DNA from: Sphingomonas bacterium
GTDB taxonomy: Bacteria; Pseudomonadota; Alphaproteobacteria; Sphingomonadales; Sphingomonadaceae
Length of the DNA: 64,000 bases
Direction of reading: 5' to 3'
Assembly: GCA_030149245.1 (NCBI GenBank)
Contig: JASBRX010000022.1
Location: forward strand, 101,813-165,812
Shown here: positions 18,699 to 25,967 of the stretch, piece after piece
Numbering within the stretch: the stretch's first letter is position 1
Layout of the letters: the number at the start of each line of letters is the position of its first letter
Translations under genes and position numbers: made by a program
The notes under the pieces: generated by a model
The model's input: only the letters and a program-made list of their open reading frames with translations
Database searches by the model: none
Told to the model about the DNA's origin: nothing

Positions 18699-19435
18699 AG
18701 GGCCGGGTCGTCCTGTATACCGGCGCTGCGGGCGGGTTGGGGCTCGACACCACATTGCTGCTGCTGGAGCGCGGCGCGCAGGTGGTCGCGGTCGACAACG
18801 ACCTGACCAAGGTCGCGGCGTTGCAGAATGCGGCAGCGGGGAAGGGCGAGCTCATTGTCTCGACCGCCGACCTGTCCGACCTGACCGGATTCCGCGCCAC
18901 GCTCGATCGGCTGATCGAGGAGACCGGCGGGTTCGATGTCGTGATCAACAACGCGGCGATCTATCCGTCGAAGCCGTTCGAGAATTTTTCGGTTGAGGAG
19001 CATCAGGCGGTGCAGCGCGTCAATGTCGATGCGGGCATCGTTGCGGTTCAGGCGGCGCTGCCCGGCATGCGCGCCAAGGGCTTTGGCCGGATCATCAACG
19101 TGTCCAGCATCACGCTGTCGGGCGGTTGGGCGAACCTCTCGCCCTATGTCGCGTCCAAGATGGCGCTGATCGGGCTGACCCGGGCTTGGGCGCGCGAGTT
19201 CGGACCCGATGGCGTCACCGTCAACGCGATCGCGCCGGGTGCCTTTCCGACCGACGCCGAGAAAATTCATCCCGATCCTGACGGGTATAACCGCATGGTG
19301 CTCGACGCCCAGTCGATCAAGCGCCGCGGCACCGCCCATGACATCGCCAACGCCATCGCCTTTTTCGCGAGCGAGGAGTCCGGTTTCGTCACCGGCCAGA
19401 CGCTGCACGTGAATGGCGGCTGGACCATGAACTGA
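18695..19435 (+). CDS. Short-chain dehydrogenase, substrate unknown
   Basis: A 246-residue SDR with a slightly unusual cofactor motif TGAAGGLG, NNAA at the NAG position and the active site SSITLS...YVASK. The C-terminus is VTGQTLHVNGGW. The start overlaps the DUF4432 stop by four bases. It probably oxidises the sugar handled by the DUF4432 protein at C1 or another hydroxyl group, producing the acid or lactone that the CoA-transferase next door could activate. This is inference from gene order. Confidence 0.8.
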   Translation: MKGRVVLYTGAAGGLGLDTTLLLLERGAQVVAVDNDLTKVAALQNAAAGKGELIVSTADLSDLTGFRATLDRLIEETGGFDVVINNAAIYPSKPFENFSVEEHQAVQRVNVDAGIVAVQAALPGMRAKGFGRIINVSSITLSGGWANLSPYVASKMALIGLTRAWAREFGPDGVTVNAIAPGAFPTDAEKIHPDPDGYNRMVLDAQSIKRRGTAHDIANAIAFFASEESGFVTGQTLHVNGGWTMN

Positions 19436-19445
19436 AGGACTAACT

Positions 19446-20639
19446 GTGCAGAATATCCTGAGCGGCATCCGCGTGCTCGACTGTTCGATCGCCATGGCCG
19501 GGCCGTTCGCGGCGCAGCGCATGGGCGACATGGGTGCCGATGTGATCAAGGTCGAGCCGGTGACCGGCGAGTGGCAGCGCCATGCCCCGGCGGGCGGCGC
19601 GACCGGCAATGAAGTGTGCGTGTCGTTTCTGGCGCTCAACCGCAACAAGCGCAGCCTGGCGATCGACCTCAAGTCTGCCGAGGGCAAGTCGCTGTTGCTG
19701 GAGATGGTCAAGGACGCCGACGTCTTCCTCCAGAATTACCGCCCCGGCGTCGCCGAGCGACTTGGCGTGGACTATGCGACGCTGTCGGCGATCAACCCGC
19801 GGCTGATCTATGTGTCGATGTCGGGCTATGGCGAGGATGGGCCGTACCGCTTCTTCCCCGGGCAGGACCTGTTGCTGCAGGGCATGTCCGGCGCGATGCT
19901 GTCCGCCGGGGTCGAGGGCGCGCCGCCATCGCCCGCAGGCCAGTATCTGGTCGATGCGATCACCGCCTATTCGGCGTTCGAGGGCGCGCTTGCCGCGCTG
20001 TTCCACCGCGAGCGGACCGGCGAGGGGCAGCTGGTTCAGGTCAACATGCTCGACGCGATCACGACGATCCAGATGCAGGAATTGTCGGTGTTCACGGTCG
20101 GTAACAAGCCGCAATCGCGCTCGGCCGAGCCGCATGCGCACAGCTATATCCGCGCGCCCTATGGGGTGTTTGCGACCGCCGATGGCTATATGACGCTGGC
20201 GATGGCGCCCTATGCCAAGCTGGCCGAACTGTTCGACGACCCGTTCTTTTCGACCCTCGATGACCAGCGCGACGGCTGGGCGATGCGCGACGCGATCTTC
20301 GCCAGGGTGCGCGAGAATCTGTTGAAGCGCTCGACAGCAGAGTGGCTCGCGGCGATGCGCGAGCGGGATATCTGGGCGGGGCCGGTCTATGGCTATGCCG
20401 ACCTGGTCGATGATCCGCAGATCGCGCACAACGGTACCTTCGTCGAATATGACCATCGCACCGAAGGTCGGGTCAAGGTGCCGGGCTTCCCGATCCGCTT
20501 TTCCAAGACACCCTCGACGATCGAGCGCGGTGCGCCATTGGTGGGCGAGCATAGCCGCGAATTGCTACGCGAGGCCGGGGTCGATGACGCGCGGATCAAT
20601 GCGCTGATCGCGGCGGGCGTGGTCAAGCAGCACGCATGA
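19446..20639 (+). CDS. Family III CoA-transferase (CaiB/BaiF type)
   Basis: A 397-residue family III CoA-transferase. The N-terminus LSGIRVLDCSIAMAGPFAAQRMGDMGADVIKVEP is the family signature, followed by FLALNRNKRSLAIDLKS. The catalytic Asp is probably in FPGQDLLLQGMSG, about residue 141. It would move CoA from a donor such as succinyl-CoA to a carboxylic acid. In this place it is unusual: sugar acid pathways rarely use CoA esters. The ATG lies 10 bp after the SDR stop and the end overlaps the next gene as ATGA, so it is part of one operon. Confidence 0.92.
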   Translation: MQNILSGIRVLDCSIAMAGPFAAQRMGDMGADVIKVEPVTGEWQRHAPAGGATGNEVCVSFLALNRNKRSLAIDLKSAEGKSLLLEMVKDADVFLQNYRPGVAERLGVDYATLSAINPRLIYVSMSGYGEDGPYRFFPGQDLLLQGMSGAMLSAGVEGAPPSPAGQYLVDAITAYSAFEGALAALFHRERTGEGQLVQVNMLDAITTIQMQELSVFTVGNKPQSRSAEPHAHSYIRAPYGVFATADGYMTLAMAPYAKLAELFDDPFFSTLDDQRDGWAMRDAIFARVRENLLKRSTAEWLAAMRERDIWAGPVYGYADLVDDPQIAHNGTFVEYDHRTEGRVKVPGFPIRFSKTPSTIERGAPLVGEHSRELLREAGVDDARINALIAAGVVKQHA

Positions 20640-21748
20640 GCGCGCCCGCATATCGCGGCCTGACCTGGGACCATCCGCGCGGCTATAATGCGCTGGCGGC
20701 CGCTGCTGAGCAGGTGGAGGGGCTGTCGCTGCACTGGGACAGGCAGCCGCTCGAAGGGTTCGAATCGCATCCGATCGCGGATCTGTGCGCGCGCTACGAT
20801 CTGGTCGTGCTCGACCATCCGCACGTCGGTGAGGCGGTCGCGGCGGACTGTCTTGTGCCGATCGAGACGCTGTTCGGCGCGGACGAGATCGCGGCATGGC
20901 AGGCGGCAGTCGCGGGGCCTTCGCTGGCGAGCTATCGCTACGCTGGGCAGCATTGGGCGCTGCCGCTCGACGCGGCGACGCAGGTGATGGCTTATCGCCG
21001 CGCGACGGTGGAAGCGCCGCCGGTGGCATGGGACGCGCTGCCAGCCTTTGCCGCGCGGCACGCTGTTGCGCTGTCGCTCGCGGGGCCGCATGCGATCCTG
21101 AGCTTTCAGTCGGTGTGCGGGGCGTTCGGTGCTGGGCGCTCCGGCGAGCTATTCATGGACCGCGCGATCGGGCGCGAAGTCTATGCACTGATGCTGGCGC
21201 TGACCGGCGACGTGACGGTGAAGGCGCAGGCGCTGAACCCGATCGCGATGCTGGGCGTGATCGAGCGGGGGGAGGGCATTGACCTGTGCCCGTTGATCTA
21301 TGGCTATGTGAATTATGCGACGCGCGGTGTCGGCTTCGCCGATGCGCCGCGCGGACCGGGCGGGCGGATCGGTTCGACGCTGGGCGGCACCGGCATCGGT
21401 GTGTCGAAGCGGTGCGCGGTGACCCCGGAGTTGCTCGATCACCTGCGCTGGCTGATGTCCGACGCCACGCAGCGGAGCTTTATCCCGCAGCATGACGGCC
21501 AGCCGGCGCTGCGTGCGGCATGGCAGGATGCGGCCGTGACTGCCGCCACCGGCAATTTCTTTGCCGCGACGCTGGCGACGGTCGAGCAGGCGCTGTTGCG
21601 GCCCCGGCACGACGGCGCGATCGCGTTCCAGACCGCCGCCTCGGCTAGGCTGCGCGCCGCGCTGCTTGCCGGTGAGGCAGCCGATCCGGTGCTGGACGAA
21701 CTCGAAACCCTCTATCGCACCCATCATCCGGCAGGAGCCGAAACTTGA
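20636..21748 (+). CDS. Solute-binding-protein-like protein without signal peptide
   Basis: A 370-residue protein with the pattern of family 1 extracellular solute-binding proteins of sugar ABC transporters: YDLVVLDHPHVGEAV resembles the conserved D-hinge, then YAGQHWALPLDAATQVMAYRR, and a later LGGTGIGVSKR block. Unlike those proteins it has no leader: it begins MSAPAYRGLTWDHPRG directly after the coupled start, and no permease or ATPase gene is nearby. It lies between a CoA-transferase and an enoyl-CoA hydratase, so it may be a cytoplasmic enzyme or sensor with a periplasmic-binding-protein fold. Its function is unknown. Confidence 0.7.
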   Translation: MSAPAYRGLTWDHPRGYNALAAAAEQVEGLSLHWDRQPLEGFESHPIADLCARYDLVVLDHPHVGEAVAADCLVPIETLFGADEIAAWQAAVAGPSLASYRYAGQHWALPLDAATQVMAYRRATVEAPPVAWDALPAFAARHAVALSLAGPHAILSFQSVCGAFGAGRSGELFMDRAIGREVYALMLALTGDVTVKAQALNPIAMLGVIERGEGIDLCPLIYGYVNYATRGVGFADAPRGPGGRIGSTLGGTGIGVSKRCAVTPELLDHLRWLMSDATQRSFIPQHDGQPALRAAWQDAAVTAATGNFFAATLATVEQALLRPRHDGAIAFQTAASARLRAALLAGEAADPVLDELETLYRTHHPAGAET

Positions 21749-22515
21749 CCCAAGACTTGTTGTTCGATGTGGCCGACCATGTCGCCACGATCACGCTCAA
21801 CCGCCCGGCCAAGCTCAATGCGCTGACCCCCGAGATGGCGGCGGCGCTGATCGCTGCGGTGGCCGAGTGCAACACGAGCGATGCGGTGCGCTGCGTTGTC
21901 ATCACCGGCGCGGGCGAGAAAGCGTTTTCGGCCGGGTCCGACATCACCACGCTGGACGGCTATGCGACGCCGTGGGACTTCCGCAATCGCGACGATTATT
22001 GCGACGCGCTGCGCGCCTGCCGCAAACCGGTGGTTGCGGCAATCAACGGCTATGCGCTGGGCGGCGGTCTGGAGACAGCGATGGCGGCCGACATCCGTAT
22101 CGCCAGCAGCAATGCGCGCTTCGCTGCGCCGGAGATCAAGCTGGGCTGGATCGGCGGCGGCGGGATGGCGGCTGGGCTGACCTATGCGATGGGTACGTCC
22201 AATGCCGCGATGATGCTGTTGACCGGCGACATGATCGACGCCGGGCAGGCGCTGGCCTGGGGGCTGGTCAGCGAGGTTGTCCGACCCGATGCGCTGCTGG
22301 CTCGCGCGCACGAGATTGCGGCGACCATCGCATCGCGCGCGCCGATTGCCGCGGAAACGGCCAAGCTCAACCTGCGCGCCGCGCACACCATGCCGTGGGA
22401 AAAGGCGATCGACTATGAGCGCGACCTTCAGGCGATCTGCTTCGCCACCGAAGATGCGCAGGAGGGGCGCGCGGCGTTCGCCGAAAAGCGCACGCCGGTG
22501 TTTCGGCGGCGCTAG
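21745..22515 (+). CDS. Enoyl-CoA hydratase/isomerase family protein
   Basis: A 256-residue crotonase-family protein. The oxyanion-hole segment SAGSDI and the second one NGYALGGGLETAM are present. Both hydratase Glu positions appear to be kept, in GGGLE and in APEIKLGW, so hydration, dehydration or retro-aldol chemistry on a CoA ester is plausible. It starts at a TTG overlapping the previous stop, with AGGAG eight bases before. It presumably acts on the CoA ester made by the family III transferase two genes earlier. The physiological substrate is unknown. Confidence 0.9.
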   Translation: MTQDLLFDVADHVATITLNRPAKLNALTPEMAAALIAAVAECNTSDAVRCVVITGAGEKAFSAGSDITTLDGYATPWDFRNRDDYCDALRACRKPVVAAINGYALGGGLETAMAADIRIASSNARFAAPEIKLGWIGGGGMAAGLTYAMGTSNAAMMLLTGDMIDAGQALAWGLVSEVVRPDALLARAHEIAATIASRAPIAAETAKLNLRAAHTMPWEKAIDYERDLQAICFATEDAQEGRAAFAEKRTPVFRRR

Positions 22516-22524
22516 GGTGGCGGG

Positions 22525-23481
22525 ATGACCAAGCCCAGGATCCTGCTTACCCGGCGCTGGCCTGAAGCGGTCGAGGCGCGGCTGGCCAAAAGCTATGATG
22601 TCACGATCAATGCCGACGATTTGCCGATGGATGCGACAGCACTCGCACAGGCGATGCGCGACCATGACGCGCTGTGCCCGACCGTGACTGACCGGATCAC
22701 GCGCGAGATCATCCTGACTGAAGGGCGCCGCGCGCGGATCATCGGCAACTATGGCGCGGGGTTCGAGCATATCGATCTGGACACCGCGCGCGAGGCGGGC
22801 GTTACGGTGACCAACACGCCCGATGTGCTGACCGACGCGACCGCCGATATCGCGATGACGCTGATCCTGATGGCGACGCGGCGTGCGGGCGAGGGCGAGC
22901 GGGAGTTGCGCGCCGGTGACTGGACCGGCTGGCGGCCGACGCACCTATTGGGGCGGTCGCTGCGCGGCAAGCTGCTCGGGCTGGTTGGCTATGGCCGCAT
23001 CGCGCGGGCGGTGGCCGAGCGGGCGCGGGCATTCGGGATGGAGATTGCGGTGCATAGCCGCAGCCAGGCGGCGGACGTGCCAGACGCGGCCTATCACGCG
23101 ACACTCGACGGGCTGTTGCACATCGCCGACGTCGTGTCGCTGCATGCACCGGGCGGGGCGGCGACGCGGCATATGATCGACGCCGACGCGCTGGCCGCGA
23201 TGAAGCGGGGCGCGGTGCTGGTGAATACCGGGCGTGGCACGTTGATCGACGAGGCCGCACTGGCGGCGGCGCTGTCGCAGGGTGTGATCGCGGCGGCTGG
23301 GCTGGATGTCTATGCCGATGAGCCGCGCGTGCATCCGGCGCTGGTCGGGCTGCCCAATGTCGTGCTCTTGCAGCATCTGGGCTCCGCAACACGCGAGACG
23401 CGCGAGGCGATGGGGATGAAGGTCGCCGACAATCTTGACCGCTTCTTCGCCGGGGAAGCGCCGCTTGATCGCATCGCTTGA
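22525..23481 (+). CDS. D-2-hydroxyacid dehydrogenase (glyoxylate/hydroxypyruvate reductase-like)
   Basis: A 318-residue NAD(P)-dependent D-isomer-specific 2-hydroxyacid dehydrogenase. Visible are NYGAGFEHID, NTPDVLTDATADIAM, the cofactor motif GLVGYGRIAR near residue 153, the catalytic Arg in VNTGRGTLIDE, Glu in DEPRVHP, and the final His in LQHLGSATRETREAM. This matches the GyaR/GhrB group. Together with the glycerate-kinase-like gene that follows, reduction of hydroxypyruvate to D-glycerate is the simplest reading. It could also act in the oxidative direction on another 2-hydroxyacid. Confidence 0.88.
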   Translation: MTKPRILLTRRWPEAVEARLAKSYDVTINADDLPMDATALAQAMRDHDALCPTVTDRITREIILTEGRRARIIGNYGAGFEHIDLDTAREAGVTVTNTPDVLTDATADIAMTLILMATRRAGEGERELRAGDWTGWRPTHLLGRSLRGKLLGLVGYGRIARAVAERARAFGMEIAVHSRSQAADVPDAAYHATLDGLLHIADVVSLHAPGGAATRHMIDADALAAMKRGAVLVNTGRGTLIDEAALAAALSQGVIAAAGLDVYADEPRVHPALVGLPNVVLLQHLGSATRETREAMGMKVADNLDRFFAGEAPLDRIA

Positions 23482-24268
23482 GCCGGTCGCGCAGGCGGTT
23501 GCCGGCTGGCTGGACGCGGCGCGCGGGCCGCTGATCGTCGGTATCTGCGGGGCGCAGGGAAGCGGCAAGTCCACGCTGGCCGAGGCGCTGGTCGCGCGGT
23601 TCGCTGCAGCGGGCGTGCGCGCAGCGACGCTGTCGCTCGACGATCTGTATCTCGGACGCGCCGCGCGGGCCGAGCTGGCGCGCGACATCCATCCATTGCT
23701 GGCGACGCGCGGGGTGCCGCTGACGCATGATGTTGCGGCGGGTTGTGCGATCCTCGATGCCGTCAAGGCGGGGGTGCCGGTGCAGCTGCCGCGATTTGAC
23801 AAGGCGAGCGACTTACCTCTGCCGCCCGATGCATGGGATGCGCCGGGGGTGGTTGACCTGTTGATCTTCGAGGGGTGGTGCGTCGGCGCGCAGTCGCAGC
23901 CTGACGCCGACTTGGTCGAGCCGGTCAACCGGCTGGAGCGTGAGGAGGACCCGGATGGGGCTTGGCGGCGCGCGGTCAATGCGGCGCTGTCCGGGCCGTA
24001 TCGCGCGCTATTCGACCGGATCGACCGGCTGGTGCTGTTGGCTGCGCCCGATTTCTCGATCGTGCGGCAGTGGCGCGGCGAGCAGGAAGCGGCGTTGCGT
24101 GAGCGACTGCGTGCAGAGGGACGCGACCCGGCGCTGGCGATGGACGACGCTGCGCTCGACCGCTTCGTGCAGCATTATGAGCGCCTGACCCGCGCGATCC
24201 TGTGCAACTTGCCGGGTGATGCCGACTTGACGCTCCACCTTGACCACGAGCGCAGTTTGAAAACCTGA
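23465..24268 (+). CDS. P-loop kinase, D-glycerate 3-kinase-like
   Basis: A 267-residue P-loop kinase. The Walker A motif is GAQGSGKST, followed by LSLDDLYLGRAARAELARDIHPLLATRGVPLTHD, a pattern shared with plant-type glycerate 3-kinase (GLYK) and related uridine-kinase-fold enzymes; LLIFEGWCVG carries the Walker B/lid region. It would make 3-phosphoglycerate for glycolysis. I chose the TTG at 23465, which has GGGGAAG upstream and overlaps the dehydrogenase by 17 bp; another TTG at 23435 would add ten residues. It is the last gene of the operon. Confidence 0.82.
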   Translation: MIASLEPVAQAVAGWLDAARGPLIVGICGAQGSGKSTLAEALVARFAAAGVRAATLSLDDLYLGRAARAELARDIHPLLATRGVPLTHDVAAGCAILDAVKAGVPVQLPRFDKASDLPLPPDAWDAPGVVDLLIFEGWCVGAQSQPDADLVEPVNRLEREEDPDGAWRRAVNAALSGPYRALFDRIDRLVLLAAPDFSIVRQWRGEQEAALRERLRAEGRDPALAMDDAALDRFVQHYERLTRAILCNLPGDADLTLHLDHERSLKT

Positions 24269-24276
24269 CTTACAGG
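24264..24276. promoter_or_regulatory. Putative GntR/FCD operator, type 2
   Basis: CCTGACTTACAGG matches 12 of 13 bases of the palindrome CCTGTCTTACAGG; flanking bases extend the symmetry (AACCTG / CAGGTT). It overlaps the end of the kinase gene, 54 bp before the GH28 start. A type 1 half-site (ATCATACA, 24301-24308) lies just downstream. Confidence 0.5.
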
Positions 24277-24329
24277 TTGCATCCCGCCAACCCATCAGTC
24301 ATCATACAACAAACGAGATGGGAGAGGAC

Positions 24330-25967
24330 ATGCTGGAGAGCCAGGCCGAGTTAGGACGGCGCACGGCGCTTGTCGGGATCGGGGCAGCCTTTGCTGCGGC
24401 GGCGGTGCCGGTGCGAGCGACGGGAGCGCTGACCGGGTTTCACAATGTCCGCGACTATGGCGCGAAGGGCGATGGCAAGGCGATCGACTCCGTAGCCTTC
24501 AAGCGCGCGATCGACGCCGCGAGCGCGCAGGGCGGCGGGACGATCGTCGTGCCGCCGGGGCGCTATCTCTGCTTTTCGATCCGGTTGCGCAGCCGCATCA
24601 CGATCGTGCTGATGCCCGGATCGGTGATCGAGGCGGCCGACCCCGACACGCACACGGGGCAGTATGACCTGCCCGAGGGCGTGTGGGAGGAGCAGTTCGT
24701 CGACTACGGCCTCGCCCATTTTCACAACCGCCTGATCTATGGCGACGGGGTCAGCGACGTTGCGATCATCGGCCAGGGACTGATCCACGGGCTGGGTCTC
24801 GACCGCGCGGGGCCGCCGCAGGGGTGGCATGGTATCCCCGGCTGGAAATCGCCGAAGGAGCGCGGGCTGAGCGCGGACGCGGCGCGGCGGGCCAACCCGG
24901 AAGAGATGAAATATGAGGGGCGCGGCAACAAGGCGATCGGGCTGATCCGCTGTCGCAATGTGCTGCTCAAGGATTTCTCGATCCTGCAGGGCGGGCATTT
25001 CGCCTGTTATGTGATCGGCTGCACCAATGTGCGGATCGATGGGCTGACGGTCGATACCGACCGCGACGGGATCGACATCGATTGTTGCCGCGATGTGCGC
25101 GTGACCAATTGCGTGGTAAATGCGCCCAAGGACGACGCGATCGTGCTGAAGAGCAGCTATGGCCTTCAGGAAGCGCGCTTCTGTGAGGATGTGCAGGTCA
25201 TCGGGTGCAAGACCAGCGGCTATCTGCTCGGCACCTTGCTCGACGGCAGCTATCAGCCATCGCCCTATCTCTCGACCGACCAGGTGGGGGTGCTGGGGCG
25301 GATCAAGCTGGGCACCGATTCCATCGCGGGGTTCCGCAATGTCCTGATCGCTGATTGCATTTGCGAGAATACGCGCGGGCTTCAGCTGGGTGCGATCGAT
25401 GGCGGGGTGCTGGAGGATGTGACGTTCCGCGACATCAACCTGATCAACCCGGTCAACCATCCGATCTTCCTGCGCCTGTCCGCGCGCAACAGAGCGCCGC
25501 GCGGGGCGGGGGTGGCGAAGGTGCGGCGGGTGCGCTTCACCGACATCCAGGTTTCGGGCGGGCGGCGGGAGTATCCGTGCGGGGTCGTCGGTATCCCGGA
25601 CGGGATCATCGAGGATGTGAGCTTTCGCGGCGTGCATGTGGAGGCGGCGGGTGGCGGGACGGCGGAGGATGCGGCGCGGCAGGTGCCGGAGCGGCGCAAT
25701 TCCAGCCTGGAGCCGAGCTTCATGGGGACACTGCCTGCACACGGGCTGTATGCGCGGCACGTCCGCAATCTCAGCCTGATTGATCTCAGCTTCGACACCG
25801 CGACCCCGGACGCGCGACCGGCCATTACGCTGGAGAATGTCGATGGCGCGGTGATCGGGGGGCTGACCAGCCCGAAGCCGCGCGATGCGGCGATCCGCGC
25901 CGATGCCGCGTGCAGCAATGTTGCGGTCGGCGCGGTGCATGTTTTTGCGAAGGAGCCACAGCCATGA
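24330..25967 (+). CDS. GH28 family hydrolase (rhamnogalacturonan/galacturonan type), copy 1
   Basis: A 545-residue secreted right-handed beta-helix enzyme. The leader has a Tat-like double Arg (LGRRTALVGIGAAFAAAAVPVRA). The N-terminal NVRDYGAKGDGKAIDS is the GH28/pectinase signature. Catalytic carboxylates are probably in DRDGIDIDCC and APKDDAIVLKSS, and GRIKLG gives the conserved RIK. The usual GHG His is not seen: the region reads KTSGYLLGTLLDGS, as in rhamnogalacturonase-like branches. ATG 24330 was chosen because GGAG sits five bases before; an ATG at 24318 is also possible. Its end overlaps the GH2 start by ATGA. It is a close paralog of the enzyme at 31166. Confidence 0.87.
   Translation: MLESQAELGRRTALVGIGAAFAAAAVPVRATGALTGFHNVRDYGAKGDGKAIDSVAFKRAIDAASAQGGGTIVVPPGRYLCFSIRLRSRITIVLMPGSVIEAADPDTHTGQYDLPEGVWEEQFVDYGLAHFHNRLIYGDGVSDVAIIGQGLIHGLGLDRAGPPQGWHGIPGWKSPKERGLSADAARRANPEEMKYEGRGNKAIGLIRCRNVLLKDFSILQGGHFACYVIGCTNVRIDGLTVDTDRDGIDIDCCRDVRVTNCVVNAPKDDAIVLKSSYGLQEARFCEDVQVIGCKTSGYLLGTLLDGSYQPSPYLSTDQVGVLGRIKLGTDSIAGFRNVLIADCICENTRGLQLGAIDGGVLEDVTFRDINLINPVNHPIFLRLSARNRAPRGAGVAKVRRVRFTDIQVSGGRREYPCGVVGIPDGIIEDVSFRGVHVEAAGGGTAEDAARQVPERRNSSLEPSFMGTLPAHGLYARHVRNLSLIDLSFDTATPDARPAITLENVDGAVIGGLTSPKPRDAAIRADAACSNVAVGAVHVFAKEPQP

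Noticed and set aside
20636..21748. ABC transporter operon
   Set aside because: The solute-binding-like protein has no leader and there are no permease or ATPase genes within the window near it.
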